Positions 1 through 7,606 are shown, counted from the first letter of the stretch. The stretch is DNA of 42,181 bases from Deltaproteobacteria bacterium (GCA_020349945.1 CP070704.1:1695222-1737402); one strand, 5' to 3'. The notes: a model not told the origin generated them from the letters alone. A program made the numbers and translations.

Positions 1-239
1 AAGAGCAAAAGGATGCCTTTGGTCTGAACGCCGAAACAGGTCACTATGAAGACCTGGTTAAGGCCGGGATCATTGATCCGACCAAGGTGGTACGCTTTGC
101 CCTTCAGAATGCCGCCTCGGTGGCTGCCCTTATGTTAACCACCGAGGCCATGGTAGCTGAGAAGCCAAAAGAGGAAGCGCAAATGCCAGCCATGCCTCCT
201 GGAGGTGGATACGGCGGTGGAATGGGTGGGCCGATGTAA
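1..239 (+). CDS. groL: Chaperonin GroEL (C-terminal fragment, cut by window edge)
   Basis: This is the last 78 residues of the 60-kDa chaperonin GroEL, read from base 3 to the TAA at 237-239; the rest lies left of the window. GroEL forms the double-ring ATP-dependent folding cage in the cytoplasm. The visible part carries the conserved equatorial-domain stretch with [11 protein letters not shown], the run [16 protein letters not shown], and the flexible Gly/Met-rich tail [12 protein letters not shown] that is diagnostic of the family. A strong hairpin terminator follows, so groEL ends its own operon and comF is transcribed separately or by read-through. Confidence 0.97.
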   Translation, partial: EQKDAFGLNAETGHYEDLVKAGIIDPTKVVRFALQNAASVAALMLTTEAMVAEKPKEEAQMPAMPPGGGYGGGMGGPM

Positions 240-272
240 TTGTCAGGAGCAGTGACTCTGCTTTCAAACGTG

Positions 273-306
273 AGGCGACCAACTCCTATGTGGTCGCCTT
301 TTTTTG
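273..306 (+). terminator. Rho-independent terminator after groEL
   Basis: AGGCGACCA (273-281) and TGGTCGCCT (291-299) form a perfect 9-bp stem with a 9-nt loop, followed by a T run to 305. It lies 34 bp after the groEL stop codon. Confidence 0.93.
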
Positions 307-327
307 TATTTCAATAAGGAAGATGTA

Positions 328-1083
328 GTGTCTATAGTCAAATCGATGAAATTCCTTTCCCAGTTGGTTGATATTGTATATCCTCCCCGTTGCCATATGT
401 GCAGTCAATTTTTGCCTGCTGATGAAGATCTCCCATCTTCCCATCATTTGTGCAGGAATTGCTTAGCTGCCCTAACTCCTATAACCCATCCGATTTGTAC
501 AGTCTGCGGCCTCCCTTTCCATACCTCAAAAGGACAAGATCATCTCTGTGAAAATTGTCTTCGCACAAGGCCTTGGTATGATCTTGCCAGATCCCCTTTT
601 CTTTACTCAGGCCCCCTTATGGAGGCCATACAAAGACTCAAATACAACTCGGAAACCCAGTTGACTCCCTGTCTCGGCGCCTTATTTTCTTCTTCTGCCA
701 TAGAATTGATACCTAATCCCAGAGATTTCTTAACAATCCCTGTACCACTCCACAGGCGCAGATTAAGGGAGAGGGGCTTCAACCAGAGCCTCCTCTTGGC
801 GAAAGCACTTTCCTCATATCTTGGAACTCAACTAGACTATCTATGCCTTATCAGAAAAAGGCATACAAGAGCCCAGACAGGTCTGGGGAAAGAAGAAAGG
901 AGAAAGAACGTTAAGGATGCCTTTTCCGTCATATATCCTCACATCATAGAGGGTAGAAAGATAATATTGGTCGATGACGTCTTTACAACAGGCTACACCC
1001 TAAACGAATGTGCCAGGACCCTAAAAAAATCAGGGGCTACTGCTGTCATTTGCCTGACACTCGCCAGAACTCTCTTTGATTGA
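328..1083 (+). CDS. comF: ComF family phosphoribosyltransferase-like protein
   Basis: This 252-residue protein belongs to the ComF/GntX family, which joins an N-terminal zinc finger to a type I phosphoribosyltransferase fold; in competent bacteria ComF helps DNA uptake, but its role elsewhere is not settled. Visible marks are two pairs of CxxC-type cysteines near the start (CHMC, CRNC, CTVC, CENC), the RERGFNQ motif in the middle, and the PRPP-binding loop IILVDDVFTTG near the C terminus. The frame is open to a TTG at 304, but that codon sits in the groEL terminator T-tract. I prefer GTG 328, which has AAGGA (316-320) 7 nt upstream. The family call is firm; the biological role is not. Confidence 0.9.
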   Translation: MSIVKSMKFLSQLVDIVYPPRCHMCSQFLPADEDLPSSHHLCRNCLAALTPITHPICTVCGLPFHTSKGQDHLCENCLRTRPWYDLARSPFLYSGPLMEAIQRLKYNSETQLTPCLGALFSSSAIELIPNPRDFLTIPVPLHRRRLRERGFNQSLLLAKALSSYLGTQLDYLCLIRKRHTRAQTGLGKEERRKNVKDAFSVIYPHIIEGRKIILVDDVFTTGYTLNECARTLKKSGATAVICLTLARTLFD

Positions 1084-1138
1084 AGAATAAAGCGCCAAAA
1101 TAAGATAAGCCATTGAACATTCAGAAAAAAGTTGCAAT

Positions 1139-1147
1139 TGATATAAT
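1139..1147 (+). promoter_or_regulatory. Extended -10 promoter for the MinD-like operon
   Basis: TGATATAAT is a perfect extended -10 element (TG, one base, TATAAT at 1142-1147). No good -35 lies at the normal distance, as expected for an extended -10 promoter. Predicted start of transcription is near 1154, about 36 nt before the chosen start codon of the next gene. Confidence 0.5.
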
Positions 1148-1189
1148 CAGCTGTTATGTTACTTGCAACTCAGGTTCGTGTGGTTGGCA

Positions 1190-2149
1190 ATGGCTGAAGA
1201 AGCGGCAGTAAGAAAACCCAGAGTAGCAGAGAATCATATATTAGCTGTTGGTGGGGGAAAAGGGGGCACCGGCAAGAGTCTCATTGCCGTAAGCATAGGC
1301 ATCTGTTTAGCCAATAGGGGGAATGAAGTCCTGCTGATAGATGCTGATTTAGGAACGGCTAATCTTCATACCTTCTTAGGCTTAGAACCTCCACAAATAG
1401 GCCTATCTGATTTTCTTGCTAAGAAAAAAACAGGCATTGATGGGGTCATAATCAAGACAGGGATAAGTAATCTTAAACTGATTTCTGGCGCCAAAGACAT
1501 AATAGGTATGGCCAATCTAGCCTATGGACAAAAAGTAAGAATACTGAGCAATATCAAGAAGTTGAATTATAGATACATCTTGATAGATCTGGGTCCTGGT
1601 ACGTCCTTCAATACCCTTGACTTTTTTTTAATCTCCCATTGTGGTATCCTCATAACATCACCAGAGCCTACGTCCATTGAGAATACCTACCGATTTACAA
1701 GGAGCCTCCTTTTTCGATATCTGAGAACTATGGTCAGCCAAAAAGTGGTAAGATCCCTCATAGATAAGGGAGTCATGCAGAGGAATGGACACAAATTTTA
1801 CACAGTTTTTGATCTCCTGCAAGCCATAGAAAGGATAGAACCAGAGCTTGGAGATACGATAGCAAACCATCTCTCAAGCCTTGACATCAAATTAATTGTT
1901 AACCAGGCAAGGACAACCAGAGACAGGGCCATAGGTCAAAAGATGGCTATGGCGGCCCGGAAATATTTGGGTATCCCAATCGATTTTTTGGGAAATGTCA
2001 GCTATGATAATGATATTAGGAAAGGCTTACTCGAGAGGAAATCCTTAATGGCTTATTTCCCCTATTCTAAAGCATTTGAGGAAATTATTGAGATCAGTCA
2101 GAAGATGCTGCCCACGTATCAATTAGGATTAAACTTTTTTACCCATTAG
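1190..2149 (+). CDS. MinD/FlhG-like P-loop ATPase
   Basis: This 319-residue protein is a deviant-Walker-A ATPase of the MinD/ParA/FlhG group. It shows GGGKGGTGKS near residue 22 with the signature first lysine, LLIDADLGTANLH (switch I and Walker A' region) and ILIDLGPGTS (Walker B region). These ATPases dimerise on ATP and position partners on membrane or nucleoid. The next gene encodes a J-like/HTH protein, and this pair recurs in Deltaproteobacteria by my recollection, which argues against a division MinD (no minC or minE nearby). It is separate from parA at 5385. The frame is open to a TTG at 1163; I chose ATG 1190, although its ribosome site is weak. The middle region (about residues 170-220) is an insertion relative to short MinD proteins. 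The partner and function are unknown. Confidence 0.85.
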   Translation: MAEEAAVRKPRVAENHILAVGGGKGGTGKSLIAVSIGICLANRGNEVLLIDADLGTANLHTFLGLEPPQIGLSDFLAKKKTGIDGVIIKTGISNLKLISGAKDIIGMANLAYGQKVRILSNIKKLNYRYILIDLGPGTSFNTLDFFLISHCGILITSPEPTSIENTYRFTRSLLFRYLRTMVSQKVVRSLIDKGVMQRNGHKFYTVFDLLQAIERIEPELGDTIANHLSSLDIKLIVNQARTTRDRAIGQKMAMAARKYLGIPIDFLGNVSYDNDIRKGLLERKSLMAYFPYSKAFEEIIEISQKMLPTYQLGLNFFTH

Positions 2150-2175
2150 AGGTCCTTGGTCCAAATATCTAGTGC

Positions 2176-2838
2176 ATGATGGAGAGGCTAACTGAACAAA
2201 ACTATTACAAATTACTCGGCGTTTCGCCGAAGGCCTCTTTTGAGGAAGTTCAATCTGCATATGATCAGGCCGTGGGCATATACTCAACTGATTCCATTGC
2301 CACCTATTCACTGCTTACACAAGAGGAAAGGGAGCGAATACTCTCCCGTTTGGTTGATGCATACAAGACTCTGACTAACAGCCGGCTTCGAAGAGAATAT
2401 AATCATTCTTTGATAGAAAACGGGGAACTCTCTCCTCAAGAAATCGGTTTTCCATCCCTGGAAGACTCCAACGGCGTCAAAGGCAAACTGAGGGAGGTAA
2501 GTGTAGAGAGCCTCATTCAAATCGAAGAAAGCTCAGACAAGGAGAACCAACCCTCTGATCCCAATCTGGATCTATTCGAAGAGCAAACCTCTGTAACCGG
2601 CAAAAGCATTAAAATGCTTAGGACGGCTAGAGAAATCAGCCTGGAAGAAATATACCGAAGAACAAATATTCCGAAGAAGACACTAGAGGATATTGAGGAA
2701 GAAAATTTCGAAGAACTTCCCGCCCTTGTGTACCTAAAAGGATTTTTAAAGGCCTACGCCAAAATGCTAGATGTTAATCAGACCCAGATGGCGGAAGGAT
2801 ATGTGAAGAGGTATCTCGAATGGAAGAATACCTCTTAA
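2176..2838 (+). CDS. J-domain-like protein with RodZ-type HTH domain
   Basis: This 220-residue protein has two parts. Residues about 8-76 resemble a DnaJ J-domain (NYYKLLGVSPKASFEEVQ, then LTNSRLRREYN), but the catalytic HPD tripeptide of helix II is absent; STD occupies that area, so stimulation of DnaK is unlikely. Residues about 140-205 form a helix-turn-helix of the HTH_25/RodZ N-terminal type (MLRTAREISLEEIYRRT, YLKGFLKAYAKML). There is no membrane segment, unlike RodZ. It lies 26 bp after the MinD-like gene and overlaps rfaE2 by 19 bp, so the three genes are probably one operon. It may be an adaptor for the ATPase; that is inference. Confidence 0.82.
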   Translation: MMERLTEQNYYKLLGVSPKASFEEVQSAYDQAVGIYSTDSIATYSLLTQEERERILSRLVDAYKTLTNSRLRREYNHSLIENGELSPQEIGFPSLEDSNGVKGKLREVSVESLIQIEESSDKENQPSDPNLDLFEEQTSVTGKSIKMLRTAREISLEEIYRRTNIPKKTLEDIEEENFEELPALVYLKGFLKAYAKMLDVNQTQMAEGYVKRYLEWKNTS

Positions 2839-3320
2839 AAATAAAAAGCCAAACGGCAATGAAGGAGGCAGTGGAAAGGGTTAAGGGGGCAGGAAAAAAG
2901 GTAGTGTTTACTAATGGCTGTTTTGATATCCTTCACCAAGGTCATGTCCGCTATCTTTCTGAAGCAAAGAAGTGTGGTGATTACTTGATAGTTGGCCTAA
3001 ATAGTGACAGATCTGTCAGGAACATTAAGGGGAAAAATCGGCCCTTGATGTCTGAGGGAGCAAGGGCAGAATTGCTTGCTGCACTCTGTTTTGTCGATGG
3101 GGTAGTCATCTTTGATGATGAAGATCCCCTGGCCATAATCAAATATCTTCAGCCTCAGGTCTTGGTCAAAGGGGCAGACTGGGCCCAAGATGATATCATT
3201 GGCGCTGAACTAATCCGAAAAGCAGGGGGTGAGGTCAAGACAATACCCCTTGTCCCGGATATTTCCACTTCAGGTATCATTCGCAGGATTGCTGATCTTT
3301 GCTCTGTTAGAAACAGCTAA
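2820..3320 (+). CDS. rfaE2: D-glycero-beta-D-manno-heptose 1-phosphate adenylyltransferase
   Basis: This 166-residue protein matches the C-terminal nucleotidyltransferase half of HldE (RfaE domain II) as a stand-alone enzyme. It transfers AMP from ATP to heptose 1-phosphate to make ADP-heptose for the LPS inner core in the cytoplasm. Diagnostic motifs are VFTNGCFDILHQGHVRYL (HxGH-type active site), LNSDRSVRNIKG and the C-terminal STSGIIRRI, which corresponds to the ISTT-type motif. The separate kinase half (RfaE domain I) is not in the window. The start lies 19 bp inside the upstream HTH gene. It indicates an LPS-bearing Gram-negative cell. Confidence 0.93.
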   Translation: MEEYLLKIKSQTAMKEAVERVKGAGKKVVFTNGCFDILHQGHVRYLSEAKKCGDYLIVGLNSDRSVRNIKGKNRPLMSEGARAELLAALCFVDGVVIFDDEDPLAIIKYLQPQVLVKGADWAQDDIIGAELIRKAGGEVKTIPLVPDISTSGIIRRIADLCSVRNS

Positions 3321-3368
3321 GCAAAAGTATCTCCCTTCTTAAGACAGAGGGTGTCAGTTTGCATATAT

Positions 3369-3445
3369 GCGCCCATAGCTCAGCCGGATAGAGTAACGGA
3401 CTACGAATCCGTAGGTCGCAGGTTCGAATCCTGCTGGGCGCACCA
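3369..3445 (+). tRNA. tRNA-Arg (anticodon ACG)
   Basis: A 77-nt cloverleaf folds with acceptor GCGCCCA/TGGGCGC, anticodon stem ACGGA/TCCGT around loop CTACGAA, a T-arm with GGTTCGAATCC, discriminator A and an encoded CCA at 3443-3445. The loop reads anticodon ACG. A terminator follows at once. Confidence 0.97.
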
Positions 3446-3455
3446 ATAAAGCCGG

Positions 3456-3486
3456 GGACTTAACCGTTATGGTTAAGTCCTCTTTT
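3456..3486 (+). terminator. Rho-independent terminator after tRNA-Arg
   Basis: GGACTTAACC (3456-3465) and GGTTAAGTCC (3471-3480) form a perfect 10-bp stem with loop GTTAT, followed by TCTTTT. It lies 10 bp after the tRNA CCA end. Confidence 0.92.
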
Positions 3487-3695
3487 CGTGTGTGTTTCCC
3501 AAGACCCCGCATGTTTCTCCACATAGGCTTGTATCAGCTCGTTTAAATGTCCTTCTGCTTAACCATGTTGTGACAATCTAGTGGCCTTTTTTCAGCATTC
3601 GCAAACACGAGATAAAGCTCACTTACCGCAAGGGGTTAGGTGAACTGTAACATAGTACAGGCTGCCCATACGCTTCGAGCACGCGCGAGCGATAC
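3487..3695. other. Gene-free stretch after tRNA-Arg
   Basis: No credible gene is seen here. One minus-strand frame runs about 30 codons with coding-like residues (HLNELIQAYVEKH) but has no start, so it may be a relic of something inserted beside the tRNA. No repeat of the tRNA 3' end was found downstream to mark an att site. Confidence 0.4.
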
Positions 3696-3724
3696 TTGAC
3701 ACGCAACCCTCTTTTCCCTATACT
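3696..3724 (+). promoter_or_regulatory. Strong sigma-70 promoter
   Basis: TTGACA (3696-3701), a 17-bp spacer, and TATACT (3719-3724). The -35 is perfect and the -10 has five of six consensus bases. Transcription would start near 3731, giving an unusually long leader of about 320 nt before the SDR gene, or a separate small RNA. Confidence 0.75.
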
Positions 3725-3767
3725 CCTGTTCCTGTCCATAAAAAGAAAGTTGTGAGCGCACTAGGTA

Positions 3768-3906
3768 GGATCTGCGCCAGTTGGTTGAAAGGCTGGCCTG
3801 AGATAGGCAGGTGAAGTTCAGTTCGCCTCAGCCGATTATATCTATGCAGGTAAGCTATACAGGTGAAGTGGAAACAGGAAGGCATGAACTGTAATCCTGC
3901 GGATCC
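3768..3906 (+). ncRNA. Candidate structured leader or small RNA
   Basis: Downstream of the strong promoter the sequence folds well by eye. GGATCTGC (3768-3775) pairs with GCGGATCC (3899-3906) as an 8-bp outer helix with one wobble pair. Inside it a compact three-way junction spans 3791-3833: outer GGCTG/CAGCC, hairpin GCCT-GAGAT-AGGC, and hairpin GGTGAA-GTTCAG-TTCGCC. I do not recognise a known RNA family. A short ACTGTAA string recalls cobalamin riboswitches, but the other required boxes are missing. No credible protein frame covers it. The helices are seen in the sequence; the RNA itself is inference. Confidence 0.4.
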
Positions 3907-4051
3907 CTTCACAGGATCAACCCATATATCCCGAATGAACTGCAAAACTTAACTCTCATGTCTTTCCTGCTCCGGGTGGAGCAGTTTCGGATAATGGAGC
4001 GTATCATAATCTTAATCTCATGTTTTCACCTAATACAATTCGGAGTTTCCA

Positions 4052-4822
4052 ATGAAAGAGTTATTTAGCTTGAAGGGTAAAATAGCCATCGTCACAGGTG
4101 GCAACGGAGGTATAGGTAAAGGTATTGCGCACGGCTTTGCCGCGGTGGGAGGTAACATTGTCATCGCGGCACGCAACAAAGCTAAGACACATGAAACGGC
4201 GCGAGAGATCAAGAGTCAATATGGTGTGCAGGTCCTTGGGGTTCAAGTGGATGTTCGGCATGAGGACCAGATCCAGGCCATGGTGGCGCAGGCGACCGAT
4301 AGGTTTGGGCAAATCGACATACTGGTCAACAACGCTGGCATCAACATCCGCAATATGCCCCAGGACTACCGATTAGACGAATGGGATGAGATCCTAGACA
4401 CTAACCTGCGCAGCGCATTCCTGTGTTCCAAGGCGGTTTACCCTGCAATGAAGGAAGCGGGTGGTGGCAAGATCATCAGCATCGGCTCGATGACCTCCAT
4501 CTTTGGCGGTGCGAAGCTTGCACCGTATGGGACGAGCAAGGGAGGGATAGTGCAACTTACGCGGAGCTTGGCCGTCGCCTGGGCACCGGATAACATTCAG
4601 GTAAACGCTATCCTGCCAGGATGGATCAACACCGACCTGACGAGGCAGGCGCGGAAGGAATTGCCTGGCCTGAACGAGCGCGTATTGGCTCGGACACCAG
4701 TTGGCCGCTGGGGTGAGCCAAAGGACTTGGCGGGCGCAGCCATCTTCCTGGCCAGCAGCACCTCGAACTTCGTAACAGGTGTAGCCCTACCAGTGGATGG
4801 TGGGTTTTCGGTAATGATCTGA
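4052..4822 (+). CDS. Short-chain dehydrogenase/reductase (SDR)
   Basis: This 256-residue classical SDR is an NAD(P)-dependent cytoplasmic oxidoreductase. It has the cofactor loop TGGNGGIG (residues 15-22), NNAG (93-96), a catalytic Ser at 146, and YxxxK as Y159/K163, with the C-terminal GVALPVDGG. The whole resembles gluconate 5-dehydrogenase or 2-deoxy-gluconate 3-dehydrogenase (KduD-like) enzymes, but the substrate cannot be told from sequence. CGGAG lies 6 nt before ATG 4052. The gene stands alone between a tRNA gene and parAB, with visibly GC-richer codons than its neighbours, which suggests acquisition. It is probably expressed from the promoter at 3696. Confidence 0.9.
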   Translation: MKELFSLKGKIAIVTGGNGGIGKGIAHGFAAVGGNIVIAARNKAKTHETAREIKSQYGVQVLGVQVDVRHEDQIQAMVAQATDRFGQIDILVNNAGINIRNMPQDYRLDEWDEILDTNLRSAFLCSKAVYPAMKEAGGGKIISIGSMTSIFGGAKLAPYGTSKGGIVQLTRSLAVAWAPDNIQVNAILPGWINTDLTRQARKELPGLNERVLARTPVGRWGEPKDLAGAAIFLASSTSNFVTGVALPVDGGFSVMI

Positions 4823-5172
4823 GGCAATGCCCTGGCCTGCTTTATTAGAGTAAGACTCGGCAGAACGGAGACCATCAGCTTGTGCCACCAGCCTAAAACT
4901 TTCTCAAGGCCTCAATCATGTCTCCTATTATGTCAAGAATCCCTAGATACATTTAGGGTGAGGACCTGGAATGGGCAATTGAGTTTGCTTGGCTGTCACT
5001 GGCAAGCAAGTGAACAAATAGTGAACCAGCATGATTTTAGTTGGAGGGATTTTTGAATTGAGAATATTTTTCCTTCAGTATATGTTCTTAGTATATTCAT
5101 TCTTTACGCCCTGACCTTTTGACTCAAACATAACATTCGGTTTTTGCTTGTGGCCTCATCCTGAAGGGGAGA
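4823..5172. other. Gene-free stretch before the par locus
   Basis: About 350 bp without a credible gene. It turns AT-rich after about 5050, where -10-like TATATG and TATATT occur without a good -35. An inverted repeat TTGCTTG (4985-4991)/CAAGCAA (5003-5009) could form a hairpin but has no T run. Confidence 0.5.
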
Positions 5173-5397
5173 ATGTTAGAGAAAAGCCTGAAAGAATCGA
5201 TAAAACCGGTGGAAACAGATCTTAAGATAGATAGAGCGCAGATAAATCTACGAGAGGTTCAGAACTTTTTGGCCATGGAGAAGGAGGTCTGGAAGGGGTT
5301 ACCAATTATAGAACTGTTTCACGTGAAACAATCCTTGTTCAGCTACAGAAGCTGCATTCCCTTAATAAGAATATTATCTTATCCATGGGATCAATAA
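5173..5397 (+). CDS. Small hypothetical protein overlapping parS (doubtful)
   Basis: A 74-codon frame begins at ATG 5173 and ends 13 bp inside parA. Its first 40 residues are charged and coding-like, but the rest mainly reflects the parS sequence (FHVKQ) and the parA leader. The only purine-rich site, GGGGAG, is one base from the ATG, too close for normal initiation. I recognise no family. It may simply be the parA leader. Confidence 0.25.
   Translation: MLEKSLKESIKPVETDLKIDRAQINLREVQNFLAMEKEVWKGLPIIELFHVKQSLFSYRSCIPLIRILSYPWDQ
5315..5330. promoter_or_regulatory. parS: parS centromere site
   Basis: TGTTTCACGTGAAACA is the exact 16-bp palindromic consensus bound by chromosomal ParB proteins. 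It lies 54 bp before parA. ParB loads and spreads from parS to form the partition complex that ParA moves. Chromosomal parS sites usually cluster near oriC, so the origin may be near; no DnaA-box cluster is visible in the window. Confidence 0.95.
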
Positions 5398-6167
5398 TAT
5401 CTATAGTCAATCAGAAGGGAGGGGTTGGTAAAACAACAACAGCTGTCAATCTATCTGCCTCTATTGCCACTGCTGAAAAAACATGCCTTTTAGTGGATTG
5501 CGATCCTCAGGGAAACGCTACTACCTCTTTGGGAGTAAATCCATCGGGCCTTAAACCAAGCCTTTACGACTTGCTATTAGGGGAATACGTTGGGAACAAA
5601 GTCATTCTTGATACCCAAATTCCCATGCTTAAGCTCATCGGTGCCAACCCTGATTTGTTTGGAGCAGAAGTAGAGATGTTTTATAAGAAGAACAAAGAAT
5701 ATCTTCTAAACGGGATCTTATCTAAACTGAGGCATGGATACGACTATATATTCATCGATTGTCCTCCTTCCCTTGGGTTTCTAACCCTTAACTCCTTGGC
5801 TGCCGCTGATTTCTTCCTTGTACCGCTTCAATGCGAATATCTTGCCATGGAGGGGTTAACTCAGTTACTCAATACTGTCAGGCTGGTCAAGAAAGGACTT
5901 AATCCATCACTTATGATGATGGGTATTTTATTAACAATGTTTGATAGACGCAATAATCTATCGTACCAGGTAGCCGATGAGGTACGTCACCATTTTGGAG
6001 GCCGCGTTTTTCAGACGACGATCCCACGTAACGTTAGCCTGAGTGAGGCAACAAGCTATGGGAAACCAATTATTCTCTATGACATTCGATCAAAAGGGGC
6101 CCAGAGTTATTTAGAACTTGCAAGGGAAGTAATATTAAAAGGAGGGGATAAAGGTGGCCAAGCGTAA
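5385..6167 (+). CDS. parA: Chromosome partition ATPase ParA (Soj)
   Basis: This 260-residue ParA/Soj-type Walker ATPase binds the nucleoid as an ATP dimer and moves ParB-parS complexes. It has VNQKGGVGKTTT (deviant Walker A, residues about 8-19), LLVDCDPQGNATT (A' motif) and FIDCPPSLG (Walker B), and the length is normal for chromosomal ParA. No N-terminal DNA-binding extension is present, unlike plasmid type Ia ParA. parB overlaps its end by 14 bp, so the two are translationally coupled. The usual neighbour rsmG is absent here and lies at 18164. Confidence 0.96.
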   Translation: MGSIISIVNQKGGVGKTTTAVNLSASIATAEKTCLLVDCDPQGNATTSLGVNPSGLKPSLYDLLLGEYVGNKVILDTQIPMLKLIGANPDLFGAEVEMFYKKNKEYLLNGILSKLRHGYDYIFIDCPPSLGFLTLNSLAAADFFLVPLQCEYLAMEGLTQLLNTVRLVKKGLNPSLMMMGILLTMFDRRNNLSYQVADEVRHHFGGRVFQTTIPRNVSLSEATSYGKPIILYDIRSKGAQSYLELAREVILKGGDKGGQA

Positions 6168-6996
6168 GGCCCTTGGAAGAGGACTGTCTGCGCTATTTCC
6201 AGAAACAGTTATCTCAGAAGATGATAGGGGTTTTTTCTATTGTCCGGTTGAATCCATTTCTCCAAATCCCCATCAACCAAGACAGAATTTCAGCGATTCT
6301 GAAATGGCGGAATTAGTGGATTCCATAAGAGAGAAGGGGATCGTCCAACCTATATTGGTTAGCCGGACAAAGGAAGGTTTTCAGCTCATAGCAGGAGAGA
6401 GGCGCTGGCGTGCAGCTCAAAAGGCAGGGCTCAATAAGATACCTGCATGGATAAGGGATGCATCCCCTGCAGAGGCCCTGGAATTAGCCCTTATTGAGAA
6501 TGTCCAGCGCAAAGATCTTAATCCTATCGAGGAGGCATCGGCTTACCAGGAGATGATTCAAAATTTTAATCTAACACAAAAAGCACTTTCAAAAAGGATA
6601 GGGAAAGATCGCGCGACCATTGCCAACTGCTTAAGATTGTTGAAACTCCCTCCCATCATTCGACAAGACCTTATCGATGGTCAGCTTACTCCAGGCCATG
6701 CAAGGGCCTTGCTTACCATAGAATCTCCCTTAGCCCAAAAGGAGATCAGGAATCTTATCATAAAGAAATCGCTCTCTGTTCGCCAGACAGAGGCATTGGT
6801 CAAAAAGACCCTAGCTCCAAAAGAGGCAAAAGGCCCAAAAGATGAAACAGACTACTATCTGGAGTCTTTGGTCAAAGATCTTCAAAAGTCCTTGGCCACC
6901 AAGGTAGCTATAAAACGTAAGGGCGAAAAAGGCAGGATCATGATAGAGTTTTATTCTGATGAGGATCTATGCCGTTTGGTAGATCGATTACTGTAG
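6154..6996 (+). CDS. parB: Chromosome partition protein ParB (Spo0J)
   Basis: This 280-residue protein is the parS-binding CTPase clamp of the ParABS system. It shows the N-terminal KALGRGLSALFP motif used to contact ParA, NPHQPR, the CTP-binding GERRWRA (with C-box IENVQRKDLNPIEEA), a helix-turn-helix around LTQKALSKRIGKDRATIAN, and a C-terminal dimerisation region. Start GTG 6154 has AAAGGAGGGG ending 7 nt upstream, one of the best ribosome sites in the window. Its 3' end overlaps plsY tail to tail by 59 bp. Confidence 0.97.
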   Translation: MAKRKALGRGLSALFPETVISEDDRGFFYCPVESISPNPHQPRQNFSDSEMAELVDSIREKGIVQPILVSRTKEGFQLIAGERRWRAAQKAGLNKIPAWIRDASPAEALELALIENVQRKDLNPIEEASAYQEMIQNFNLTQKALSKRIGKDRATIANCLRLLKLPPIIRQDLIDGQLTPGHARALLTIESPLAQKEIRNLIIKKSLSVRQTEALVKKTLAPKEAKGPKDETDYYLESLVKDLQKSLATKVAIKRKGEKGRIMIEFYSDEDLCRLVDRLL

Positions 6997-7606
6997 CCTC
7001 CCTTTTCTGCCATCTTCTTTCATTTCCCTGCATCAATCGCCTGATATTTTCTCTATGAAGTAATGTGATTAACAGAGATATAATCAAGGACATGAGTATC
7101 ATAAAGATGGAGTGGCCCGTGAGGTACAACCAAATAGGCATGGTCAGGGCGGCCAGTATTGAGCCCAGGGAGATATACCTCCATAGAGAGACCAAGATAA
7201 CAAAGATAATTCCAGAAAACAAACATGAAAGCGGGGAAATAGCTAAGAAAACCCCCAGACATGTGGCTACCCCCTTTCCCCCCCTAAACCGGTTGTAAAC
7301 CGAGAATTGGTGCCCTAGCAGGGCCGAGAGACCAACTATGCCCTTGAGCGCCTCCTGTACTTCTGCTGATGGCCCTAAAAGGTAGTGAGCCAAAGTCACG
7401 GGAATGAACCCCTTTAAGATATCTACCAGAAGGGTAAAGATCCCCCACTTGAGACCAACCTCACGAGCAACATTTGTGGCTCCAATATTTCCGCTCCCTG
7501 CCTTTGTTATGTCCAATCTTACCACCCTTCGACTGATTAAAAGACCAAAAGGGATTGAAGCCAGGAGATATGCTGCTACCAAGAGCGCTATGAAAACCAG
7601 CCACAT
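6938..7606 (-). CDS. plsY: Glycerol-3-phosphate acyltransferase PlsY
   Basis: This 222-residue integral membrane enzyme uses acyl-phosphate to acylate glycerol 3-phosphate, the first step of phospholipid synthesis. The three PlsY motifs are visible: SIPFGLLISRR near the N terminus, GSGNIGATNVAR, and GHQFSVYNRFRGGKGVAT, with about five hydrophobic segments. The hydrophilic C-terminal tail of about 25 residues is extra and is the part that overlaps parB. plsX is not in the window. The ribosome site before ATG 7606 is weak. Confidence 0.95.
   Translation of the reverse strand: MWLVFIALLVAAYLLASIPFGLLISRRVVRLDITKAGSGNIGATNVAREVGLKWGIFTLLVDILKGFIPVTLAHYLLGPSAEVQEALKGIVGLSALLGHQFSVYNRFRGGKGVATCLGVFLAISPLSCLFSGIIFVILVSLWRYISLGSILAALTMPIWLYLTGHSIFMILMSLIISLLITLLHRENIRRLMQGNERRWQKREATVIDLPNGIDPHQNKTLS

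Noticed and set aside
3838-3906. Partial resemblance to a cobalamin riboswitch (ACTGTAA, GGTGAA)
   Set aside because: The conserved B12 box and the CCCGC segment are missing, and the downstream gene is an SDR.
3718-3945. 75-codon minus-strand frame opposite the candidate leader RNA
   Set aside because: No ribosome site, no family features and it opposes a strong promoter; judged a chance frame.
3369-5172. Integrative element attachment site at tRNA-Arg
   Set aside because: No repeat of the tRNA 3' end and no integrase gene were found.
5000-5400. Replication origin next to parABS
   Set aside because: No cluster of DnaA boxes and no dnaA or dnaN gene in the window.
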